From assembly GCA_019828545.1 (NCBI GenBank), contig JACVRA010000079.1, forward strand, positions 1-14,934: 14,934 nucleotides of DNA. The letters run 5' to 3'. The position numbers were made by a program, and so were the translations under genes. Numbering within the stretch: the stretch's first letter is position 1; each line of letters begins with the position of its first letter. The notes below the pieces were generated by a model. That model was given only the letters and a program-made list of their open reading frames with translations, made no database searches and was not told the origin of the DNA. Positions 8,191 through 14,934 of the stretch are shown piece by piece. This DNA comes from Paracamarosporium sp. OC-R06-R3. Taxonomy: Eukaryota > Ascomycota > Dothideomycetes > Pleosporales > Didymosphaeriaceae.

Positions 8191-10138
8191 ATAAAAGCTT
8201 TTATCTATATCTTTCTAAGCTATGCCAGTAGCTTAATTTGTGTTATTGTAGTTAATATCTTATTTAGCTTAATAAAGGCTTCTTTTTGTTAGAGTTTAAG
8301 TCTAAAAAAGACATTTCTTTATATAATTCTAGTATAAGATAAGGGTTACTTTCTACCTTTTACTTTTAATAGTAGTATTTCTCTTTTTTAAATCTATACT
8401 TCCTCTTTTCCTCTAAGTACCGTTGGTATTCTAGATTTAAATAGGTATACTATAATTTTTAAGTATATAAATTATTAATAATTAGTTTTACTATAAGGAT
8501 TTACTTATTAATAAGGTTAGAAAAGAATATTACTTCTTATTTATCCTATAAATGTTTATTATAGGTTGTAATAGGGTAATTAAATTAAGTCTAGTAATAT
8601 TTAAGTAAACGTTGTAATTTAAAGTTTAGTTCTTCCTTTCCCTAATAGTATATTATATATATATTATATTTATAGTATTTTATATGTAGTCTTAGGTATA
8701 TAGGATTTTAGTAATCTAGGTTATATTATTGCTAGTAGGAAGGTTCTTTATTTTAATATATTATTCTTATATTCTTATTATTATTATTATAGTAGATATT
8801 AGCCTAGGTTTAGTTTACTAATAAGGTATATATTACTTTCTACTTTTAGTAAGTACTACTTAGGTATAAGATACTTTCTATAAGTATATTTCTATCTCTT
8901 AGTTACTAAAGTTCTTTAAGGTAGTTTTATATATTAACTATTAAAACGCTTTCCTTTTCTTTTACGTTTAAATAGGGTGTAGGTATCTTAAGTAAAATAC
9001 CTTCTTAGCCTCCTTTTAGGTATTTATTATTAAGGTTACTTATACTATATTATTTTATACTTATTATTAAGAGTATTATAATTTTATTAAGCCTCTATGC
9101 TTGTTTCTTAGTTAGAATAACTTCCTATTCTTTCTTTAGTTCCTATTCTATTATTAATTTAGAAGAGGTTAATATATTTAACTATCTAATAACCTTATTC
9201 TTAGATTTATAGTTCTTAGCTATATATCTTAGCTTATAATATATAAAATAAGTGTAAGTTTCTCGTCTTATAACGGTCCTCCGTATAAACGTACCCTTAT
9301 TATACTTATTCTTAAGTACTAAAGTAATATTACTAAGTCCTATAATTTTATTAAATAATTCTTTAGTAGTTTATAGGTTTCTTCCTTATCCCTTTATTAG
9401 AACGTTAAGCTAGCTATAGTAGATTCCTTTTATAGGTTAGTATCTATAGTTAATCTTTAGAGTATAAGGTAGTAGTTATAAGGCTTAATAGTTTCCTCTA
9501 AACGTTAACTTTCTATATCCTACTCCTTTTAAGTTATAGTATAAGTCTTATTTTAAGTTATACTATTTTAAATTAATTTAAATTGCTTTGTTTATAAGTT
9601 CTTAGAGTATATTAGTTATGGCACTGCTATATAAGAGCTCTTATTTAATAAACTTCTTAAGTTCTTAGTAAAAGTATATTATTAGAAATGCTTCTCTTTA
9701 TTTAGTTTAATTAGAGTTTTTTTTAAATTCAGCTACGTAGTTAACTGCTAATCTAGTTTACTTAATACTCTAAAGGGCTTGTTTAGTAATTTAAGTTATA
9801 TTAACTATTTTAAAGTATATCTTAAACTTTATATAGAAGTAGTTATAGTCCTCTATTATCTAATTAGTAGTATTATTAGCTTTATTATCTTACGTAAAGT
9901 ACTAATTAATATAGGGTTAAATCCATTTAAGTACATTACCTTTTATATACGTAGTAGTAAAGAGGGTCTTATTCTTATCCTCTTATTCTTATCTTAAGAA
10001 ATAAAAGTATATATTAAGTTATAGAACTTAAATCTTCGTATACTTATAGTTACTATAGTATAAGTTAGGTTTAATAGTAGAATTTTAGTAGTCTTTAGTA
10101 CTAGTAATACCATTACTCTTAAGAGTATTAATAGACAT
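8191..10138 (-). pseudogene. Gag-like protein with CCHC knuckle and long unknown C-terminal region
   Basis: Starting at the ATG at 10138, one minus-strand frame reads 649 codons to the Gypsy junction, broken only by TAA/TAG. The N-terminus reads MSINTLKSNG. A Retrotrans_gag-type domain follows (about 9990-9560): LFTTTYLKGNALKWI, then VNYVAEFKKNSNQTKQREAF (stops read as Gln), then a kinase-free helical end. This order matches Ty3/Gypsy Gag. The CCHC knuckle is at 9250-9209 with all ligands now Tyr. Beyond it come some 340 codons in the same frame with no recognised motif: no DTG/DSG protease, YLDD-like or DD35E signature. Near the end it reads LEYQRYLEEKRKYRFKKEK, then LSYWHSLER. The gene continues left of the Gypsy insertion (1630 down). 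It is either a Gag-only non-autonomous element or a captured Gag; the role of the C-terminal region is unknown. Confidence 0.8.
9209..9250 (-). other. Former CCHC zinc knuckle of the minus-strand Gag-like protein
   Basis: Read on the minus strand, TAT codons starting at 9250, 9241, 9226 and 9211 hold the C, C, H and C places of CX2CX4HX4C. Spacers are Phe-Ile, Tyr-Lys-Leu-Arg and Ile-Ala-Lys-Asn. It is preceded by a basic IRRTVIRRE stretch, as is usual before Gag knuckles. All four ligands have become Tyr by RIP-type changes. Confidence 0.85.
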
Positions 10139-10422
10139 AGTTAAAAGGTTACTAATACTTATATTAAGGGTATTTAAGATGTTAAAGCCCTAAAGTTAGC
10201 TAGGTACAAAGGGGTAAGTAGGGTTAGTTCTTAAGTAAGAGTATTTAATATAAGAATAAAATAATATTATACTACATAAGCAATATAATAAAAGTATTAG
10301 AGAAATTTAAATAATAGATTACTAATAGGTTATTACTATAAGAAATAGATTAAATATAAGAATTAAAAGTAATTCTCTTATTTCTATATACTTGTATTAG
10401 GGCTGTTTACTAGTAAGTGCTT

Positions 10423-10478
10423 TCCTTAAAGCGCTCTCCTTAAAGCGCTCTCTATAAAGCGCTTTTTATAGAGCGGTT
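10423..10478 (+). repeat. 14-bp tandem repeat, four copies, GCGC core
   Basis: Units at 10423-10436 and 10437-10450 are identical (TCCTTAAAGCGCTC). Units at 10451-10464 and 10465-10478 are diverged (TCTATAAAGCGCTT, TTTATAGAGCGGTT). Each carries an AAAGCGCT-type half palindrome. The repeat lies between the TATA-like box and the start of the minus-strand gene, so it may be a regulatory array in its leader. Confidence 0.8.
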
Positions 10479-10486
10479 ACGTAACC
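10475..10486. repeat. 12-bp perfect palindrome
   Basis: GGTTACGTAACC is its own reverse complement and overlaps the last 14-bp repeat unit. A protein-binding site is possible; nothing more can be said. Confidence 0.6.
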
Positions 10487-10602
10487 CCTCTATAAGTACT
10501 AATATATATAAGCGTGTAGGTTAAGCCCGTATATGCCTTCCTATAGTAGGAATCTACTTAACCAATTGTCCTCTTTTATATTAGAATCTTAAATCCTAAC
10601 AA

Positions 10603-10632
10603 GATGTTCTAGCTAGTAATAAAGAGATAGAT
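10603..10632 (-). repeat. Right terminal inverted repeat, inner piece
   Basis: The reverse complement matches left-repeat positions 212-241 at 27 of 30 sites, 21 of them in an unbroken run; the three differences are transitions. In the left copy this piece runs straight on into the CACTTG repeats, whereas here the rest of the repeat is found 4.17 kb away at 14803. The right repeat has therefore been split by an insertion. Confidence 0.8.
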
Positions 10633-10676
10633 AGTAAAGAGATAAATAATAAAAAGATAAATAGTAAGAAAGAAAT
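10617..10676 (+). repeat. 15-bp tandem repeat, four copies
   Basis: Units start at 10617, 10632, 10647 and 10662, of the form TARTAAAGAGATARA. The first unit (TAATAAAGAGATAGA) belongs to the terminal repeat and occurs once in the left repeat. The other three are extra. Either the unit was amplified in the right repeat, or the inserted block happens to begin with similar sequence. This blurs the exact left end of the inserted block. Confidence 0.75.
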
Positions 10677-11089
10677 AAACTTTAAGAAATTCTTAAACTA
10701 AAATATATACTATAGATTCTAATAAGTAGGAATATACTATAGTTAAATATTAATAATAGCCAATTATTATAGACTTATTATTACATAACTAAGGATTTAA
10801 TATAATTATAATATTTTAAATAATATAGAGTTATCTATATTCCTTTATACTTTTTTAATAAGTTTTAATTATCTATTAATTTATTTATTCCTCTATATTA
10901 AATATGGCCGGCCTTAAGTAAAACCTTAGCAATTACCTACTAGAAAAACTTAATTAATTTAGACTTAATATAAACTATTTTACTTTAGAAGGAGAAAAAT
11001 AACTTCTTTATCTTCTTTAATACCTACTACCTAATAATATAGAAATATATAAGGGAGAAATAATATATACTAAATAAAAAACTTAGTAG
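10677..11089 (+). other. 5' region of the hAT block
   Basis: AT-rich and mostly without a readable frame. An ATG at 10904 (ATGGCCGGCCTTAAG, with an 8-bp GGCCGGCC palindrome) opens a frame broken by TAA/TAG that might be the transposase N-terminus. Neighbouring frames are equally open, so the true start and any BED zinc finger cannot be fixed. Confidence 0.35.
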
Positions 11090-12254
11090 GTAAGTACCTT
11101 TTAGGTAAATAATTCTATAAATTTAAATCTATGCTAGAACTCTACTTTATATATAGGTACTATATAGTAGTACTTTAATAAGGCTATATACCTAGATAAT
11201 AGTTATCTATTTATATTCTACTATAATTATAGTACTATACTTATATATCTAGCTATAAAGAGTATTAATATAAAGTACTTAATTAACTACTATAAATTAA
11301 ATCTATATTAGGCTATTTATTACTACTTTATTTTTAATTATCTATAACTCCTCTCTATACTATTATTATTAGAAATAATATGCCTACTACTATACTACTT
11401 TACTTAGAAGAGGTATTTTAAAAAGAGTTAGTCTATATTATTATAAATAATAACTAATTATTTTGCTTTATTAAGCGCCTATTCTTTTAGTGCTTTATTT
11501 AATTTCTTAGGTTAAATATTCTAATAATTAGTTAATATACTTTTAAGCTAATATTTAGAGAGTAGTTTATAAAAGTAAAAGCTATACTCCTTTAGAACCT
11601 TAGAAAAGAGACTAAAATTTCTATTACCCTTAATACGTAGTCTATAAATAATTACCTTAGCTTTTTTATAATTAAAGACTACTATATTAATAATAACTAG
11701 TAACTTTAAGATAGACTACTTAATTTTATCTTAATTTAAAAAAGGTATACTAGTATTTCTATAGTAGGAGAAATTCTTTAGGTTTTATTAACTATAGACA
11801 TAGTATAGTAACTACTAGTAATTATCTATAATAATACTAATAATAATAGTATACTAGTTTTAACGCTTTAAAATAAGCTTAAAGTAGTAGGTATAAATTA
11901 AAAGGGATAGGAAAATATAATTCTCTACCTTACTTATATTATTAATCTTATTATTTAGGATATTATTTAGTACCTTAGACTCTTAGCTTTAAATAAGATA
12001 GACGTTATTAAAACCCTATAAAGGCACTATATTAATAATATTAAAATAAGGGTATTAGTATTAAACTTTCTTTATAAGATTAATAGAATTATTATAGCTA
12101 TTTATTACTTACTAATTTAAGGTAGCTTTATATTATTCATATTATAATTAATTAGTTACTATAATATTTTAAGCGCTTTATCCTTATATAGAAGGATAAG
12201 AAGCTAAAGAAGCATCTCTCTATTATATAAAATATAAAGACATAATAGAACTCT

Positions 12255-12281
12255 ATATATAATATATATATATATATATAA
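12255..12281 (+). repeat. TA microsatellite inside the hAT gene
   Basis: An almost pure run of TA dinucleotides, with one AA, follows immediately after the former TRWNSTY motif. The transposase frame is 0 before it and 2 after it, so a length change in this run is the likely cause of one frameshift. Confidence 0.8.
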
Positions 12282-13412
12282 TTTATCTAAGAAATTATAT
12301 TAATAAATAGCTTTAAACTAAAATTATACTAAAGATAAGTTTAAATACTTATATAAGGAGTAGCAAAGTTTCTAAGGTAGATTTCTATAATTTAAAATAA
12401 CTCTAGCTATTGGCTACTAAATAGTATTATCTTAAGCTTATTATAAAGATATTAAAGAACTTTAAGGATACAACTACCTTTTTAAGCCAAGATAAGAGGC
12501 CTTAAATCTTATATATTTGGCTTATATATAACCGCCTTTTCGACTTCCTTAATAAGATAATAGAAGACTTAAGTAAAGATTAAAATAATAAAGGGATTAT
12601 AAATTAGCCTAATATTATAAAATTAGTAGTTAAAAGGGGTTAAATAAAGCTATCCAAGTATTACGTAAGGATAGGAGGTAAACGTAGATACCTATTTAAC
12701 TATACAACTATATTAGATCTAACTTAAAAGCTTATAGTATATAAGATATATTATTATAGCTATTTATTATAAAGACTTTCTAACTATATATATAGGATAA
12801 GACTTAAGAGGTTTAAAATAAGTATATATACTATAGGAAGTTCTTTTAGTATCTAAACTATTATAACTCTCTTAAAGAAAGGAATATTACTCTAATTTTA
12901 ATAACCTACCCTAAAAGAATATAAACTAGTAAATAGTTTTATAAACTATAGTAGTAATTATTAAGTAATCTATCCTAGTACTCTATTTCTACTTTACTTA
13001 AGGCTAAAGAAGACTACTTAAGGGCTACTTATTAAAAAGGTAAATTATACCTTAGTACTTTCTATATAAGATAAAGCAAAGGCTTTAATCTTCTTTAATA
13101 GTAAAAAGATAATAAAGGAGTTTATCTATAGCTTACTTAAGTTACTAAAGACATTCTAGTAATACTAATTATTAAAGTTAGTATAAAGTAGATTTTTAAT
13201 ATAGTTAAAAATATTATTAGTAATTAAAGGTATAACCTTTCTATAAGTATAATTTAATAGCTTTTAATACTTAAATACACAATTACTTAAGAGACGAATA
13301 ATACTTATATAACTTAAGAGATTAGAATTAAGAATAGTAAGGATAGTAGTTAGGTTAATAACTTATTTAAACTTTTAAGTAATATATTTAAACTTAAGTT
13401 ATTAGTATCCTT

Positions 13413-13487
13413 AGAAGAAGAGGAAGAGAAAGAGGAAGAGAAAGAGAAAGAAGAAGAGGAAGAGAAAGAGAAAAAGAAAAAAAAAGA
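13413..13487 (+). repeat. Purine-only tract encoding a Glu/Lys tail
   Basis: About 75 bases consist only of G and A, built of GAAGAG and GAGAAA units. In the dimerisation-domain frame it reads as an unbroken Glu then Lys run, so it was probably the charged C-terminal tail of the hAT transposase. With no CpA or TpG steps it offers RIP no target, which explains why it survives intact. Confidence 0.8.
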
Positions 13488-13846
13488 GGCTTCTAGGTAT
13501 AGTCCTATATAGAGTAGGCCTATATAAAATAGGTTTAAAAAAGAAATAGCCTAACTACTACTATAAAAGTATTAAAGACCTAGGCACTACTTAAAGTAGC
13601 TACTATTATAATAAATAGCTATAATAAATATATATACTTAATAGATATTATTCTAGTATCTTAGATAAATCTATTTTAATTTAATAATTATTTTAATAGT
13701 TTTATTTTAGCTACTCCTCTCTATAAAATAAAAATACTCCTAGAATATATATATCTTTTTATAAGAGGTCTTTTATTTAAGTTATAAAATAAATAATACT
13801 TTTACTATTTATATAATTATTAACTATAGTACTTTACGTAATCTAG

Positions 13847-13860
13847 GTAGGTATACCTAC
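13847..13860. repeat. 14-bp perfect palindrome in the left foldback arm
   Basis: GTAGGTATACCTAC reads the same on both strands. It lies in the left arm of the large inverted repeat. Its counterpart in the right arm is degraded to AGACCTACC near 14309. Confidence 0.6.
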
Positions 13861-14007
13861 TTTACCCTTATTTAAGTTTTAACTATTTTTATTTTACCTC
13901 TACTTAATACTTTAACTACCCTTATTCTATTTTTACTTAATACTTTAACTATTTCTACTTTACCTTTACTTATACTTAGACTACCCCTACCCTACCTACT
14001 ATCTACT

Positions 14008-14027
14008 AATGGGTAGGCCTACCCATT
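14008..14027. repeat. 20-bp perfect palindrome at the foldback centre
   Basis: AATGGGTAGGCCTACCCATT is its own reverse complement, and keeps GG and CC runs rare elsewhere here. Just 3' lies AGTCTAGACT (14032-14041), a second short palindrome. GGGTAGGC-type subterminal motifs are frequent near hAT ends, so this may mark the hAT 3' terminus. Confidence 0.75.
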
Positions 14028-14515
14028 TGCCAGTCTAGACTAGTAAATAGGTAGGGTATATTTAAAAATTAAGTAAAGGTTAAGTTTAAGGTAGTTTAAG
14101 CATAGGTAAAGTTAAGATTAAATTAATTAAAGCTTAAGTAAAGATAGGGTAGAGGTAGTTAAAGTATTAAATAAAAATAAAATAAAAGTAGTTAAAGTAT
14201 TAAATAAAAGTAAAATAAATATACTTAATAAATTATTTATAATTTATTATTTAATTATATATTTTTATTATAGTAATTTTATTTAGAATATATATTCTTA
14301 CTAAGTAAGACCTACCTTAACTCTATTAATAATATAAAGTACTATAGTTAAAGATAATATAATTAATATTATTTACTTTATAACTTAAATAAAAGACTTT
14401 ATAGTAGAATATTATAGTCTTACTAGTATATATACTATTAAAAAATATATATATTACTAAAGAATTTTAATTTATAAAGAAAAGAAGTAGCTAAAATAGA
14501 ACTATATAAAATAAT

Positions 14516-14802
14516 TTCTATTACTTTTATTTTAATTACTTTTAATATATACTTATTAACTAAACTATTTTATTATAGCCTAGGGTATAAAACTTTTATA
14601 TATTTATTTATTAGACTATTTTACTATAGCCTTAAGGTAGTATTATACTATAACTCTTTATATACCTAATATTTTCTATTTAAATTTAAAATTATATAAA
14701 TAATACTAGTAAGAGTCTACTATAGCTAGTATATAGCTTAATAAACGTAGTAATATAATTAGTTATATTAATATTTAAAAATATATTTTAATATTTATAC
14801 TT
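14516..14802. other. AT-rich stretch after the foldback, with a 51-bp-spaced direct repeat
   Basis: No gene is seen. ACTATTTTATTATAGCCT (from 14564) recurs as ACTATTTTACTATAGCCT (from 14615), one transition apart, giving a two-copy repeat with a 51-bp step. The remainder is unstructured TA-rich sequence up to the right terminal repeat. Confidence 0.5.
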
Positions 14803-14868
14803 TAGGTAACGTATATTATGGGCAAGTGGCTAATATAGGTAAGTGGCTAAGAATACTAAGCCTCTACT
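14803..14868 (-). repeat. Right terminal inverted repeat, outer piece
   Basis: This is the reverse complement of left-repeat positions 149-214: TAACGTATATTAT, then GGGCAAGTGGC and GGTAAGTGGC as a direct repeat about 19 bp apart, then TAAGAATACTAAGCC and CTACTAAA. Differences from the left copy are nearly all transitions. Its inner continuation lies at 10603-10632. Confidence 0.8.
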
Positions 14869-14934
14869 AAAGTCTATACTATATATAATAGTATAGAATT
14901 ACTATAAATTATTATAAAAAATTATAATAGTATA
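14869..14934. other. Right flank
   Basis: AT-rich sequence with no gene seen. Loose similarity to the reverse complement of 90-145 (TATAGTAAT and TATACTAT blocks) suggests the terminal repeat may reach further out, but it is too simple in composition to rely on. Confidence 0.35.

Larger units (their letters stand above)
10139..10601 (-). promoter_or_regulatory. Upstream region of the Gag-like gene (LTR-like or promoter)
   Basis: No gene is seen. On the minus strand it begins TGTTAGGATTTAAG at 10601, like an LTR end, directly against the inner edge of the right terminal repeat. A TATATATA box lies at 10509-10502, followed by the palindrome GGTTACGTAACC (10475-10486) and four 14-bp repeats (10423-10478), then AT-rich leader to the ATG at 10138. 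The region keeps more CpG and GC than its surroundings. It could be a 5' LTR of about 350 bp, but no second copy is present in the window, so a promoter/leader inside a terminal-inverted-repeat element is equally possible. Confidence 0.5.
11090..13560 (+). pseudogene. hAT-family transposase, decayed and frame-broken
   Basis: Cut-and-paste transposase of the hAT superfamily (RNase H-like DDE fold). Motifs in order: ISITLNT-stop-S at 11617-11643, formerly TLDTWSS, with catalytic Asp to Asn and Trp to TAG; NNTNNN at 11830-11847, formerly DNASNN, Asp to Asn; LYLTYIINLIIQD from 11923, formerly CLPHIINLAVQD; NIKT then NSIY at 12231-12257, formerly the TRWNSTY motif; FKDTTTFLSQDKRP and YNRLFDFL around 12460-12560; LSKYY then a LDLTQKL-like ATLLDP region near 12650-12720; and a C-terminal dimerisation-like stretch, FNIVKNIISNQRYNLSIS, near 13195-13250. 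Reading frame moves 1, 0, 2, 1 along this path, so there are indels or introns, unlike the Gypsy copy. An acidic/basic Glu-Lys tail follows. Start unknown, end approximate. Confidence 0.85.
13690..14515. repeat. Large imperfect inverted repeat around a palindromic core
   Basis: The left arm (13690-14007) and right arm (14028-14515) are inverted copies. Paired segments include 13703-13715 with 14486-14498 (13 bp exact), 13768-13788 with 14377-14397 (21 bp exact), 13821-13835 with 14336-14350 (15 bp exact), and the motif TTAATACTTTAACT (13904, 13937) with its complement at 14157 and 14191. The right arm is longer through small insertions. No coding is seen in the right arm. Two readings are possible: two hAT 3' ends joined tail to tail, or a separate foldback element. 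Confidence 0.75.
10633..14802 (+). mobile_element. hAT-type DNA transposon block inserted in the right terminal repeat
   Basis: The insertion is shown by the split terminal repeat: the sequence before 10633 and after 14802 joins to recreate the left repeat. Inside is a plus-strand hAT transposase gene and, 3' of it, a large inverted repeat. Flanks TAGATAGT (10628-10635) and TAGGTAAC (14803-14810) could be an 8-bp hAT target duplication with three transitions, which is suggestive only. Clear terminal repeats of the hAT itself were not found at these points. GGGTAGGCCTACCC near 14011 looks like a hAT subterminal motif, so the hAT may end near 14035 and the rest be a second fragment. Confidence 0.6.
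149..14868 (-). mobile_element. Outer terminal-inverted-repeat element with a Gag-like gene, heavily nested
   Basis: Inverted repeats at 149-241 and at 14868-14803 plus 10632-10603 bracket the window. Between them lies a minus-strand gene with a Gag domain and CCHC knuckle, starting at 10138. The element has been invaded by a Gypsy element (1636-8190), a MITE-like foldback (1302-1587) and a block carrying a hAT gene (about 10633-14802). Without these it would be about 3.7 kb. The repeats share a 63-bp outer part and a 30-bp inner part, the inner part matching at 27 of 30 positions with only transitions differing. Whether this is a DNA transposon carrying a Gag-like gene, or a retrotransposon remnant caught between two inverted copies of another repeat, cannot be settled here. 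No second copy of the putative LTR region (10250-10601) was found at the left end, which favours the first reading. Outer target duplications were not identified. Confidence 0.5.

Noticed and set aside
9779..9997. Open plus-strand frame of 72 codons, membrane-like
   Set aside because: It is antisense to the Gag domain of the minus-strand gene (conserved LFTTTYLKGNALKWI region). The hydrophobic look comes from reading Lys/Asn-rich codons backwards.
10250..10601. Firm call of a 5' LTR for the minus-strand Gag element
   Set aside because: It starts with TGTTAGG and has a TATA-like box, but no second copy was found at the left end or elsewhere in the window, so it is kept as an LTR-like or promoter region.
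12255..12281. TA run as a promoter or origin
   Set aside because: It lies inside the hAT coding region between two conserved motifs. A simple-sequence run explains it.
149..14868. Giant Starship- or Maverick-type element spanning the window
   Set aside because: No tyrosine recombinase (DUF3435-like), DNA polymerase B, ATPase or capsid gene is seen. The length is explained by nested insertions in a small element.

Overview
This window is a block of dead, nested transposable elements from a filamentous ascomycete (Pezizomycotina-type) genome. Nearly every base carries the mark of repeat-induced point mutation (RIP). TpA is everywhere and CpA/TpG are scarce. Coding frames are filled with TAA and TAG at former Gln and Trp codons, and former Cys, His and Asp codons read Tyr, Tyr and Asn. 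No intact open reading frame of useful length exists on either strand, yet the old protein families can still be read through the mutations. Genus and species cannot be told from this stretch. No tRNA, rRNA or host gene was seen.

Layout: (1) An outer element with long terminal inverted repeats at about 149-241 (left) and 14803-14868 plus 10603-10632 (right, split in two). Its only recognised gene lies on the minus strand, starting at an ATG at 10138. It encodes a retrotransposon-type Gag domain and a CCHC zinc knuckle, followed in the same frame by a long unknown region. The gene runs to 8191, is interrupted by a 6.55 kb insertion, and resumes from 1630 leftwards. No reverse transcriptase or integrase was found with it. 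(2) A complete plus-strand Ty3/Gypsy chromovirus at 1636-8190: two 241-bp LTRs, gag, then pol (protease, RT, RNase H, DD35E integrase, chromodomain) in one unbroken frame of about 4.1 kb, and a polypurine tract. It splits the minus-strand gene. (3) A small foldback (MITE-like) insertion at 1302-1587 in the same gene. (4) An insertion at about 10633-14802 that splits the right terminal repeat. It holds a decayed plus-strand hAT transposase gene (about 11090-13560) and a large imperfect inverted repeat (13690-14515) around a perfect 20-bp palindrome.

Order of events (inference): the outer element is oldest; the Gypsy, MITE-like and hAT insertions landed in it; RIP then hit all of them. Taking the insertions out leaves an outer element of about 3.7 kb. 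In the Gypsy copy the two LTRs differ only by transitions with no indels, and pol is frame-perfect, so RIP is almost the only damage it took. The hAT gene also changes frame several times, once inside a TA microsatellite.
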